NCBI GenBank assembly: GCA_964036275.1
Contig: OZ038436.1
Coordinates: forward strand, 13,419,904-13,483,903
Origin: Litoditis marina
Lineage: Eukaryota; Nematoda; Chromadorea; Rhabditida; Rhabditidae
Length of the DNA stretch: 64,000 nt
Reading direction: 5' to 3'
Position 1 is the first letter of the stretch, and each line of letters starts with the position of its first letter. Below the pieces are notes generated by a model. The model was not told the DNA's origin. It searched no databases and was given only the letters and a program-made list of their open reading frames with translations. Below, one piece after another: positions 29,401 to 43,033 of the stretch. A program made the translations under genes and the position numbers.

Positions 29401-30930
29401 GGAAAAAAAACTTGCAAAGATAATTCAAAGAGTTCAAAATATCAAAACAACACGGTCGTCGATTGAAAAGTATAGTTCACATCATTCCCACTGAGACTCC
29501 TACAGTAACCTTACAAACTTTCCGAAGGTTGTGGTGTAGCGGAAAATGTAGTTCATGGAAAATTCTCTCGTATATTTACTCTACCTCAGAAGGAGAATGA
29601 GGTACGAAAATCCTTAACTTCTCCGATGAAAAGTAAGTGATCAAAACGGCTTGGAAGTTTCAAAATCCTACTGTTGCAGTCTCAGTAGGAATGGAAAAGA
29701 CTATATTTAGTTGGTATATGGTACTATGCAAATCCTACTCTGGATAAATATTAAACCTTAGACCCTGGAAAAAAAAGAATCACAACGTGTAATGTTTTCG
29801 AGTTTTTCACGTTTCACGAGATAAAGAGTCGGTTCTAGGAAAAATAGGGAGCCTAGCAGAGTGTTCACTACAATTGGGATCTCATCTTCAATCTCGTGGA
29901 GAGGCAATATAAGAAAAGAAGGGACAATCAACAAACATCTCAATCTTCCTGGATAGATAGAGAGTGGATAAAGAGAAAAATTAGAAAGAGTAGTGAACGG
30001 AAGGGTAAAAACAGAACAACTGATATAGTCTGCTTCACGTTCATTACAGTTGAAAATTTTTGACTATTCGTAAGCAAGAACTAAAAAAATATATAACATG
30101 ATCGTTTTGGGTTGTATGAGAGCATTCTTGATAGGACGGACGATATTTCGATTTTGGAAATATTTAAGCTGATCGCCGCGCTAAGCGTGAAGATGTATTT
30201 GTTTAGAAGTTTAAGGCAGTCTGGCTCGACTAATAGGGGGTTTTGAATATAATTGAACTACTAAACAAGATCAGTGTTATCTTTCAAGGCTAAAACCTAT
30301 TCAAATTGAAATAATCAGGTGACGCGATATCGTCAAATATGTACTTTGCTTCCCTGACGGGTTTCTAAGATTTAAAGGATGTTTAGGTGGTCAACTGGAT
30401 TCTCTTATAATCAAGTGACTTTCTTGTTAGGCATTGAAAAAATGAAATTGGAAACGACAGTAACAATGCAAGTCTTTCAATCAATACAACATCATGTTTA
30501 TCAATTGAAATTCAAAAACTGATAACCGCTTGTTTTTCAGGTGATAATATGACGTGGACTAAACCAACTTAGTTTCCATGTTCCGCTGTCGATAAACCTC
30601 TGCATATTGTACAATATTGGGTTTCTTATTTAAACCGAACAATCCTATTTCTTATTTAAGCCACTCAATAAACATCTATACCACCTCGTGTTTCGGTTTT
30701 AATAAGACACCCAACATTAAACCAACTTAGTTGACAAACGCAACACACAAAACAGCTCGTAAAAGGGTAATTTGGGGGCCGTTGAATGAGGGAATCAGCA
30801 GTTTTTCTTGTGACCGACAGTAATAAAAGAAAGAGGATGGAAAAGATTGAAGAAGCGATAGCGCCAAGGACAGAGAGATAGACAGAGATAGAGAGCGGAA
30901 GGAGGCAGCCGCAGGTTGGGAGAAAGAGTA

Positions 30931-30970
<40 letters not shown>

Positions 30971-33900
30971 TTTTTTAGTAGGATTCAGATTCAAACCAAC
31001 AGGGTCTAGCTGTGAAACTCAGTGAAGCCAAACTAAAGTACCGTTTTCACCTCATTTTTTTAAAAGCGACCCACCAAAACCTTTTGCTATCATCTGATCG
31101 TTACAGATTGAAAGTTCTTCATTTATTTTCATAAAATTCCTACCGATTTTACCTAGTTGATGTGAGAAATTACATACACTAAATTGGAGGTGCAACTGAC
31201 TTTTTGAACAGCCTGAAGTGTTCACAAATAACATCATATATAGTTATATGACACAATATATTTTATTCAAATGAATAACCTAATATAACATCATATATGT
31301 TCCACAAGAGAACATTTGTTTGTGTTTGTATGGTCGTCAAGTAATCAAGGACAGTTTTTCTGCAGATTAGCCTTGACTAGTCCCATTTCTACCAGATACT
31401 GGATATATCCCCCATTCCCTCGCTTATTTGTCATCTATAATTGAACAAGCAGCTTAATGTGAGAAACATAATAAATGCGATAGAAAATGGGGAGATGCAA
31501 AACGAGTGGATGTGAATAGTTTTCAGTGGATGTAAATGAAAAAGAAATATAGTTTTCATGTTCATCTATTCTGGAAACCATTAACTTTAAAAAACCGTCA
31601 AACCCAATCGATGACCTGTTTTTTCATAATTTTTTTCAGGTTTCTCTCCTGTGTCGTTTCACAACATCATCAATGAAATATTGAGTTTAGTGAAGTTGTA
31701 CTATTTGTGCTTGCCAGTAACCCGTAACTATGAACTACAGAAATGTTATAGTAAACCTAATCTTTCACGTTTTCACGCGAAAAGTGCCCGAACCACTACT
31801 AGTATAGTATGGTGCGTGTGGCCCAGTCGTTCAGTTGATATTAATCGAAACGGCGTGAGTCAGAGGGCGAAAAAGACTGTTGTTGGTGGAGTTATCTGAT
31901 GGAAAACCATTCATTCACAATGTTTGCGATCGCGGCTTCCAAATTAACAACAGCAGAGGAAATAGAGCGCGAAATAAGCCATGAATAGTCGAATATATTG
32001 GTTGAAACCATGTTTTTGTTTACTGTTTCACCGGGTAAAAATTGATGGTATTTTCTAAACGTGGGAAAATAAAACTTCAACCTTGCTAAAAATTGAAATT
32101 TGTCAGAGTTAAGAACCGAGAGGTCCAAACTTGTCTCAGTGCAACGATGTTTTGACGATGTTACAAACATGGAGCAAATGTTTCAAACTTGTATTAGGAA
32201 GCAAAACAAGATATAGGAAGTGAACGAATCGGGAGAAAGTAAAGATTAGTTTTGGATTGAAACGTGTACAAGAAATATGAAAGAAGTCCAATGAAAATAT
32301 TTTGAGGAAAAGGCTAATCTCGCTTTTCTGGAAAAAAAAAACAGAGTGTAAGCTAGATCATTGTGAGTCGCAGTCAGAAGTTGTCTTTTCCGTAACAAAA
32401 AACTCGGTATTATTTTTTTTCTGAAATTTTTAATCGAGCGAGATTAGCCTTTTCCTCAAAATATTTTTATTGGACTTCTTTCATATTTCTTGTACACGTT
32501 TCAATCCAAAACTAATCTTTACTTTCTTTACACCCGTTTTTTATACTAATCTCCGTTATAGTTTGATCTCCACTACGCGCCGTGTTTTACAATTTTTGAC
32601 CGAAAGACAACGAGACCAAACTACAAACACAACGAGATAGAGGAACGAAAACCGAATAGGCCTTAGACCTGTTCGTAAAATGCGAAACATACTCTACTCT
32701 TCTACTGTTCGGTCACGATACCGTGACTAAGTTAAAATGCAATACTTATATTGTTATACGTGAACTTTCATTGATTACTCCGTGGGAGAAGCGTGATATA
32801 TGATAATTAGGACTGAGATGTGAATGAGATCAAGATAACAGTGTTTAGCCGGGGCCGAATGCGGTAGTGTCCATATGGCGGATGGCATGGTATACAGGGC
32901 GGCCATGATGGATGACTGGCCTCCTTTAAAGGAGACAGGAGAGGAAAGAAGGAAGAAGGACATCATTCAAATTAAGAGGTATGCTGATAATAACATGTAA
33001 TTTCTCATCTAGTCGGTTTCAAATACACGCAGAGCTTCAAACTAAGAACTGAAATATTTCACAAGTATGGATTCCTTTAAAGAAGACCGGAAAGCAAGAT
33101 GAAAATATTATTCAAATTAGGAGTTACACAATTGAGATGACCCCACTCAGGTGTGTAATCAGTTTCATGGAAAATTTAGACTTTTACCGTAGGAATTCAC
33201 CTATTTGGCTTTTTAGTAAGACCTGAAAGGAATAGGATGATATAATAAAAATGTGAAGTACACGCTTTGGAGATGATTTGCCATTCATCGTTTTTGTGCA
33301 TATCGTACCAAAAACACTAGCAGGGTTATAACATCGCGGTCGGTTACCTAATTGGTTACTGATAGATGGTCTCAGTCAGCGAAAGTCATTGAAGGAACTA
33401 AACTGGAATGGAATCGGTCTACCGAGGTGGCGAACGTGATATATTCGTGCCTCTATCATTGGCGCCACTTGCATAAATCACCCACGAATTGTGTTGCATC
33501 GAAAACGGCGGTTTCCCCCTGAGACCATTTTCCAGCCAACCCTCAGATTCCCGTCTATGATAATACGCTACTTGAACTGACGGCCTACTGGCAGGTGTCA
33601 AAAGTTTTGTCTGTGTGCGATGGCCGATGCCGTACTCATGAATATCCCGCCTTTCTTGTGAAATAGTGCCCAAAGCGAGAGACGCAGGGTGGAATATAGG
33701 TGCCGGGATATTCCTGCATTCTCACATTAGTTAGCAGCTTCCTAGATAGATAAGCAAATAGCAATATGGTTGATCATAATAATGTGAAGATTGTAAAACA
33801 ATGAATTAAAAACTATGAAGTTTTCCAACAGTTCGAAAACATTCTGAACGAATGACTAGTTTTTTGTGCAACCACAGTTTCTCATCGTAACGTATGTCAC

Positions 33901-36071
33901 TGTTTACATGTTCATCCAATAAAATACGGTATGCGCACATATTTGATGTGGAACGGAACTGAATACTTGTGAGACTCCCACACAGACTCTTTCTGACTCA
34001 TACAGGGCTGCACTATGAAATTATCTCCAATAACAATGAGTCAACGGTAAAAATGATTAACATTGAAACAAACAAGAATGAAAGATCTATGAATTGGTTA
34101 CAGATTTACAGTTCAAAAGAATATTTAGATAAAGAAAAGAAAAGTTGCACGTTTTGCCTCTAACTCATGAAACTGAACGAAGATTGCATATATACACTGA
34201 AACGCACTGGAAGGAACAAAATATTTGTGCAAAACATGATGATGCGAAGCACCAGAAATAATGTTTAGGATTCAAAGAGTAATGACACACGTTACTCAAC
34301 ACTTCAACTGACACTCAATGAGGCAAGAAATGACCTTTGCCATTTTTTATTTAAAAAACTAACCAGCTGCAGTGACTTTGGTACAGTTGACTCCTATAGA
34401 TTGGAGAAAGTTGAGACACGCATTCAATCCTTCGATCTGGAAATAAAGTTATAATCAGTTTATCGAAGACGTTTTTCGGAAAAAGTTATTCTGAGTTGGA
34501 TGTTGTATAACGTGGATGGAACACGATCATCACATTTGTGATGATCTGTCTTTTGGAAATCCGAAAAACGAAACGATAAAGAGTTAGAGAAAGAGAGAAC
34601 AGGGGGGGGGGAAGTAGGAAGAGAGGAGAGAGGAGTAGATGAGGAGGGAAAACGTAAGAGAATGAAAGACAGCGAGAGAGAAACATGGATACAGAAAGAA
34701 GAGAGAGAAACTGAGAGAACAGAGAAGTATGAAGAAAGGGAGATTGAGAGACAGAGAGAGAGAGAGAGATTGAGAGAGATTGAGAGAGAGAAAGAGAGAG
34801 ATAGAGAGATTTGTCTAATGACTCCTGGATGGCTGTGGAAGCCCTATCGGAACATAACTCGATTAGCACATGCAGTGCGACAAACAATTATTAACTGCTG
34901 GATTGCTTCTCTCTGCTCTAAATGAGCATAATGAAACATAATGAGAAGATTGTAGGAATACTTCTGATGTATTAATAACAGAAATGATTGTTATGCATTA
35001 ATGATGGTCAGAACAGTACGAATAAAATAATAGCATGGAAGAATATAGTCTTTTCCATTCCTACTGAGACTCCTACAGTAGGTATTCGGAACTTTCAAGC
35101 CGTTTTACTCACTCACTTGTGATTGAAAAGGTTGATAATTTTCGCACCTCATTCTCGTACTCAGGGACATTAAATATACGGGAGCACTTTCAATAAACTT
35201 CGTTTTCAGCTTCACACCAGCCTTCGGAAAGTTTGTAAGGTTACTGTAGGAGTCTCAGTAGGAATGGTGTGAACTATAGTAGTGTGGAGTTATTCGAACT
35301 TCTACCATCTCTTTCTGCACTTTCCCTACTATTTCGACTCAACGTTCGACAAAATGCCCCGCGCAAGTCAGGCGGCGTAGCAAACCGTCCAATCTCATGA
35401 GAAGTTCACATGAGTTTCTCACGAGATACCTCATGAGCTACTCGTGAACTCTCAATGTTGTAGCATAGGAATCGATAGAATCCCATGAGAAGCTCGTGCT
35501 AATAGCTCATGAGGTGATCTCATGAACTTTTGTGAAGATTGCTACGCCGCCAGAATATTCATCTACTTATGCAGTTAAGAAGTACGTTTGATGTTGATTC
35601 AAGAAGCCTACAGAAACGTTAGCGAAAAACGAAAACGACCGAAGTTCAATATATGTCGTTTTGGCCAATAACTCCAACGTTTTGCTACTGCTATGAAAAT
35701 ACGGACAAAACTGGATGAAGACGACATGAGGTACAGTTCTCTTTCTATTATTCTCTGAATGTGAGAAATGTGTGGAAGGTATTATTTTGTGGAGCGAAAT
35801 GCACACCTGTCACTTGGCTTCTTCTTCCGTACGATTTATGACAAAGATAAATATAATTTGTTGGTTTTTGAGAGGAGCCGAGCGCCAATTGCTCTGGCAG
35901 AGTGTAAAACATAGTCGAGTGGTCAAGAGAGTGGAAAGAGGGAGGAGAGGGAGAAAGAGGTAGAAAAGGGGGAGAGAGAAGTGGGGGTAGGGGAAGGAGG
36001 GAAAAGCGGAAGAGAATGAGAGAGATGATAAAGGAATGTGAGAGGGGGAGGAGGAGAGGAAAGAAAGGAAT

Positions 36072-36103
<32 letters not shown>

Positions 36104-39100
36104 AAGAAAGAGAGGAAGAGAGAGAAAGAGCGAAAGAGAAAGAGAAGAGGAGATAGATAAAACAAGATAGGCGAGATTGCAGTCACAAGAGATGAAGGAG
36201 GGAATACAAGAGTACTAACTAAAAAACTTCAACCGACACCACCCAGACCAAAATTTCTCATTGCAATGTAATATCAACGAGAAATAATGGTTTTACAAGA
36301 CAATTTGGTTGCTTCTCCAAAAACTGACAAAATTTTGGGAGCCGAACTACATCAAACTACAAACTACAATGTCCCTTCAAACGAACATGTCGTGCCCCTA
36401 GAAATACTAGCCCGTGTCTGTCTGTCGTGTGTGATCTGGCCGGTGTCAACTATTAGTGGTAGGTGTCAACAAGAGAGGAAGGTGCCAGCTGGTATGCTGA
36501 TGGGGGTTCATTAGCACCTTGGCAGGAAGAGAGGAGGATAGACAAACATGTTTCGGACAGGTGTATCATGGAAGTGAAGAAATAATCTTTGTAGTTTGAT
36601 CTAGATGTTCATTAGCACCTATTGGCAAGAAAAGAGACAAACATGGATCACACTCCAATTTCAGCTCGGTACATAGTCATATTCATCCGGAAGTAATCAA
36701 GTTACTGTTCGTCTCACTTTACGCTGTGAACAAAGACATTTTCTGAATCAAGCTACAGATAGAATACCGAATCTCGCGTTTTTCTTCTCAAATTTGAAGA
36801 AAACTCCAAAACTAGTTCACAAACATGTGAATAAAATGTGAATATTTCATGAGCATGTATAATTTCATCATTGAACATAACAAATCAGTGAGAATCCGGT
36901 TTTTCTATACTTATGAACTTCATAATATTATTTGTGTAGGAAATAGTTTCGGCGCGGAGAGGAGCATTTAATGAAAACATATAATAAGTTGGCGCCAAAT
37001 CGGCGTTCATTGACTGTTGGAGACATATGGTCAGAAAAAGATAATGGGGAGAAAAAGAGGAGAAAACACATGGAGAATGTGCATGAGATGGATAGAATAC
37101 AACATATCAAGGAAGCAATCATATAGCAAGATGGAAACTGGGAATATATAGATTTTTCAGGCTAAAAAACTTTTCTTAGTTTCATTTGATTTCACCAAAT
37201 AGTGAGAACATGTCTAAAGAATAATAACCATTATAAACGTAGGAATAAAGTAGTTGGTCACCTAGACATTTTGAACATACACTCTAAATTTTTCCCGGTA
37301 AAATAGTAAACATAAAGCTTACCATGTATTATACTAATAAAAAATATTAATCCCAATATAAGAATAAAAATAAAAACTCACATTGCTGGCAACTGCGTTG
37401 AGTTTGTTCTTGAATAGAGTGCACTGTTCCGGATCGGGCACTGGAAAGAAATAAAAGTCATCTCTTGAGGCGAGGGGAAAACCAGTGCAAACCCTGCCGC
37501 CAGGGGGTAAACAACCCAGATATGACTCTATTTATAGACTCGCTGCGACATTTGGAAAACAGTCTTCAACACGTGAAGAGGACGTGAAACGTGACTTCGG
37601 CTACTAGTTTTTATGTTCCATTACAAATGTCACTCAGAACTGGCGTTTATGTTGACCAATTCCGTGTCCACGGTCCTTTAAACTGCAATTGAAAAATGTA
37701 TTGCAGTTTAAAGTTCTGAAGCGTTGGGATTGGGCCACATAATCGTCCTTCTTGAAATGAAGGTGCATATGATTCAAATTTACATACACGACATAAACCA
37801 AGATTGAAAGCGTCAACATTAAAATCATTATGAACTATTTTCAAACTTCTTCTAGTTGAACATTAGCCAATATGCCCTAAGGGCGCTATCGAGTCAGTCG
37901 AAACAGTTGTCGTCAGGTTCTCGCGAGAGCGTAGTATTGTTGTGTAAGTGAGAGAGGTAGATTGATGTTCTACGAGAGAGTGAGAGAGTGAGAGGGTGGG
38001 AGACGGTTAGAGACGGCCAACTGCTTGGCAATGACATATCATTACACAAAAAGACATGAAAAAACATGAGCAGGAGATCGGTATGATCAATTATGAGAAG
38101 AGATCTGCCTCCTGCCAGTAGAGAAGGTGCCATCTCAACATAAGAAAATGTTGCCGGAGTTTTCATCGAGCGATAAAATGTTTCCGGAAGTTTCCAATAG
38201 AGAAAAAATTCTGCATACAAGGCTCTGTGCGTGCTATTCGTTAGTTTAACTCCAAAAATGTCAGAAGAAACTGCAAAATTTACGTTACACGTGAGAAAAC
38301 CATGTCAAGCGTGTATGATTACGGTTCCTGCTGCGTAACACAATTTTGTTGTGACTTTAAATACAACTAGCTGTATAATAACTTTCAACCGTATATAAAC
38401 TATGTATAACTTGCATAGAAACAATTTTTTTCGTAGATCCTCCTAGACAGTAACAGTAATTGTCGCCTGACTACCACATGAGAAAATCGGGATACAGTAG
38501 TCTGAGCGGATTATGTAGAGAGTGGACTATACGAACCAGCTGACTACACGAAGACGAGTCAAGCGTTCTAATAGGATGATAATTGCAACAATGGGATCGA
38601 ATGTGGAGATATGCTGATGGTGCTCCAATATACAGACAGATGGCTGGGTGGAGGTGGAACGGCTGGCTAGAGAGTGAACATCCTACCATATCGAGTTGTA
38701 ATTTGATCTGCTTTTCCATAATTTTCCAACTTAGGACTAAAATTCAATGGGATCGAACTACAAAGAGCAGAACAGAATTGAGGTACGGCAATACACAGAA
38801 ATCTGACTGGATTGAGGTTGACAGGCTGGCTAGAGAATAACCATTTGACTCGAAGTTTGACCTGCTTTCTCATCATTTTTCCCAGTTAGGACTCAAATCC
38901 AGCGGGATGAAACTACAAACACAGCAGAACAGACCCACAGTAGTATCAATCTAACGTTACAACGGGTTGGTCAAAAGAGGTTCAACAAATCGTCATTAGA
39001 AGAAGGTGGTCTGAGAGAAATGTTTGAATTAGAGAAAAGGAGATGCTGAAAGGAACTGCATACAAATGGAGACAAACAGTGAGAAGGGGCAGCTCGGGTT

Positions 39101-39492
39101 GCTAGTCGGGCATGAAACCCAGAGGGGGGGGGGGCACAGAGTACTGAGAGGGAAGAGAAAGAGAGAAAAATAGGGCCGAGTAAGAGGGAGAGAAAATAGC
39201 AAAATGGGAAAAGAAGGGATTTCGTGTATGAACTGTCGGTCAAAAAGAAAAAGAACAAAACCCATGCTCATAAAGCTCAAAAATACGCAATGCCCCTAAT
39301 TTCTGTTCAATATTATTATATGTTGTGAATTAAATAGTTATGCCTATTACATGGCGTTTAGCGTTCTCAGTTTATATCAATTATCTGGCGTTCGATTATT
39401 GCTCCTTATGTGTTGTCGGAAACAAGCGGAATGGTTCGCAAGTGAACAGCATTGGGTTACATATTTACATAATCAGGCGACAAGGTAATTGA

Positions 39493-39539
<47 letters not shown>

Positions 39540-42500
39540 GGGGGGGAGAGGAAACGGTGAGGTGATAAACAGAAGTAGTTATGAGAAAGAGAGGACGATG
39601 TGCGACAGAAGCAGATGGGTAGGAAATGAGATTGCGAAAAAAAGAGCAGAGGGAATTGAGAAGGAATTGTTTGACATTATCCAAGTGTTGGGAGAGTCGA
39701 ATCAAAATCAACTCCCAAGAAGCTACTCGTATTTACGGGATATATGTGACATGTATGCTGATGACCACCTCGTAACGAAGTGACGTGAGCACGTAACTAT
39801 GAGATATGACGATCTGGATTGGCGCAATGTTCAACATAATGTAGGGTTTGCACTTCTCAACGCAAGCCTGTACAGTGTGAGGCCTATCCCGCTGTGTTTG
39901 TAGTTTGATCCCGTTGCCTTGCGTCGACACTCGTACATCATTACGTTAATTGTGAACAAACTACAAGTAAGATTTGTTCACATCCTAAATCAAGGTGAGC
40001 GCGTGCCATGAGTACATTTATCTGTCTAAATGATATGTCGTTTTGCTCGTGATTTAGGCGCTCAAATGCCATATTAAAATTACAGTAATAACAAATATGT
40101 TGTACGTGTAATAGCTCATAGTAGGCAGAAAATATTACATTACACCAATTCAGACTTGTGCATCTACTGTGTATCGCATTCCAATTCCAGAGGAGATGCT
40201 ATATGCCGGATTTTGGCACGATAAGATCATTTAATGAAATGTGAGGTGCAGTAGGAGAGAGAGTGTGTAATGCGAGAGAGTCAGAGAATGAGAGAACGGA
40301 AGGATTCTATGATCTGCGTACAGAGAGAGTGTGTAATACGAGAGGGTCAGAGAATGAGAGAACGGAAGGATTCTGTCATTCTAGCCGTGCTCGGCCGTCG
40401 CAAAGCCGAGCCGAACCATTACGCTGAAATCATAATGGAGGGCTGCGGGTTCAGTTGAAAGGTCATAAATTGAAATAGGCGAACAACTGTGCTGACGATA
40501 AGTCACCCAGGCCACAGCCAATGCAACTCGGACTCGCAAACTTTGGAAGATTTGGGTTGGGGGAGAATATAGATCACATCATGCCTACTAAGACTCGCAC
40601 AATGCACATTAGAACTTTCCAATAACTGTTTTCCAGTACGAAATTCAAATTTGCTATACAATCTTGGGAATCACAAACCATTATTTGAAACTGTTTCGAT
40701 AACACTAAACTAGCTAACGCAAATTCAAAGTTCTAGAATTCGGTTCAAAGTTCACATATTCAAAACACCGTTGAGGAGACAAACAATCGTGACCTAGGGT
40801 GATCTTAACTATACTGAAAAGGGTTGACAAAAGAAATATCCAAGAGGTACTACTAAAAACCATCGGAAAAAAAATGAGCAAGGAACTGAGTCTGATTTTT
40901 ATCCACACCGGACGTATGAATGAACTTTTATGTTTACATTCGCTTTACAACAACACAAACTTCTTATTCAAATGCAACTAACCAATTGAGAATACAATAT
41001 TGGCCACAATTCGGTAGTCCCTCAGTTCATTGGAGAGATCGCTGATGGGGCGATGGTTGGTTTTGGCGAGATGGCGATTCGCCCAATCGGTGTAGATCTG
41101 GAAAACGGTAATTGATGAAAAAAGTTTTCTCACAAAACTATATCTTCTCATCTCATCATCGATTAGATAGTTGCATTACGAATACAATTCGACTATCGAA
41201 TTCAGGAAAGCATCGTGTTTTCAAGTCTGTAGAAATTTAGGAGTTTTCATGTTATTCCGACTTATTGAGTTTAACAAAAAAATGTAATAATCTTCAATCT
41301 CAGATTAGATTTATATTCAAAGTTCGACAAAACACATCATTATATTAAGTCATTTTCTAATGATGCTATCTGTTTCCGTTGAGGCCAATTAGCAGTTGAC
41401 CCCCGGCTGGTAGAAAAGGGGCTAATGACCAGTCATTGTTGCATTATGATGACAAAATATATGAAGAGGGCGCTCATAATGAAGGACTGAGAACGAGCCA
41501 GTGGCACTCAAAAACGAACATATGTCGCTCAAGGTTATGATACTAGTGAAATACATGGTCACGTGAAGCGCGTGAAGCACGTTTTTAGTATTCGAAAAAC
41601 TCATCAGCTTTGAAGAAAAGCTCATGCATGAAGAACTGAGAGCCAGCGAGTGGCACTCATGAAAACGTCAATTCACGCAGACGATTATGTTACTAATAGA
41701 ATATATAGTAACGTGAAACATGAGAAGCAAATTTTTCAGTGTTCGTGTACGATACAAGCTTCATTTTTATCCCGTATCAACTGTTAACTACACATATAAG
41801 AACACTGAATGGATTGCTTTCACACATGAACTGTTTTGAATTCGACTCAGTTTTGAGAATGAAAGAAAGAAAGAGAAGGATGTTTTCTGTTTTTATTAGT
41901 GTCCTTTTTTCACTACTGTTGTGTCTGATCTTGTTTCGTCCAATGCAAACACAACCACTGGCAGTGTCGAATGTGAATCGAACAGGTTGAATGGGAGAAA
42001 GGTATCATTATATTATATTGTTACTTTTATTATAAGTGTACGTTAATGAATTGAGTCATGTGAAACATGTTGAACACATCAGAACTCGAACCGTGCAAAG
42101 ACAAAGTGCACAATGCTTCATTAGAACACTAACTTTACCTGACTATTCATTTTAATTTTAGTATAGGTGCTGAATGAAACGGTGAATAGAAATAGTTGGT
42201 TGTAATTTCGCAGACTTTTTTATATTATCAGTAGATTGTACCAAAATTATTATTTTTGAAAAGTTTAACTTTGAACCTTAACTCAATAGTGTTATCACGT
42301 AAGAGTGAAAAACAAAGTTACTGTCTACGTCTCAAAAAATGCTGTACAAACCTGCCAAACCGAACGGCGATTGGTGCAGGATATAATATCGGTGGGGAGA
42401 GACATTTTAAGATCTCGAGATTTTGTTTGGGGGAAGTGTTTTGATGTGCTGATGATGGTAATATGGCCGCCTAATTACAACAAGAAGGGGAACAGATGAG

Positions 42501-42985
42501 GTGCAACATGATAGGCCACTGGAGACAGAAGGCTGTACGCAGTTTGGGGGGGGGGAGAGAGAATGAGAAAAGAGAGAGATAGGAAGGGAGAACGAAGGTG
42601 AATGCGAAAGAGGGAAAACTCCGTGAGAGAGATACAGATAGCGAGAGAGAAAGAGGGGGGGGGGTGATCGAAGGGGTGGGGGAAAAAGCTAGTAAAGTAC
42701 GAGAGAGAAAAAGCTAGTGAAAAATGAGAAGAGCGAGAACGAAACAGAGAGAGGGGGAGAAAGAGAGAGAGAGAGAAAGAATGAGAAAAGAGAGAGATAG
42801 GAAGGGAGTACGAAGGTGAATGCGAAAGAGGGAAAACTCCGTGAGAGAGATACAGATAGCGAGAGAGAAAGAGGGGGGGGGGGGGGGGTAATCGAAGGGG
42901 TGGGGGAAAAAGCTAGTAAAGTACGAGAGAGAAAAAGCTAGTGAAAAATGAGAAGAGCGAGAACGAAACAGAGAGAGAGGGAGAA

Positions 42986-43033
<48 letters not shown>

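Larger units (their letters stand above)
34580..36145. repeat. GA tracts flanking fold-back elements
   Basis: Purine tracts at 34580-34812 (with a run of 10 G at 34602-34611) and 35930-36145. Between them lie family D copy 2 and family C copy 1. I see no coding sequence in this part of the intron. Confidence 0.85.
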
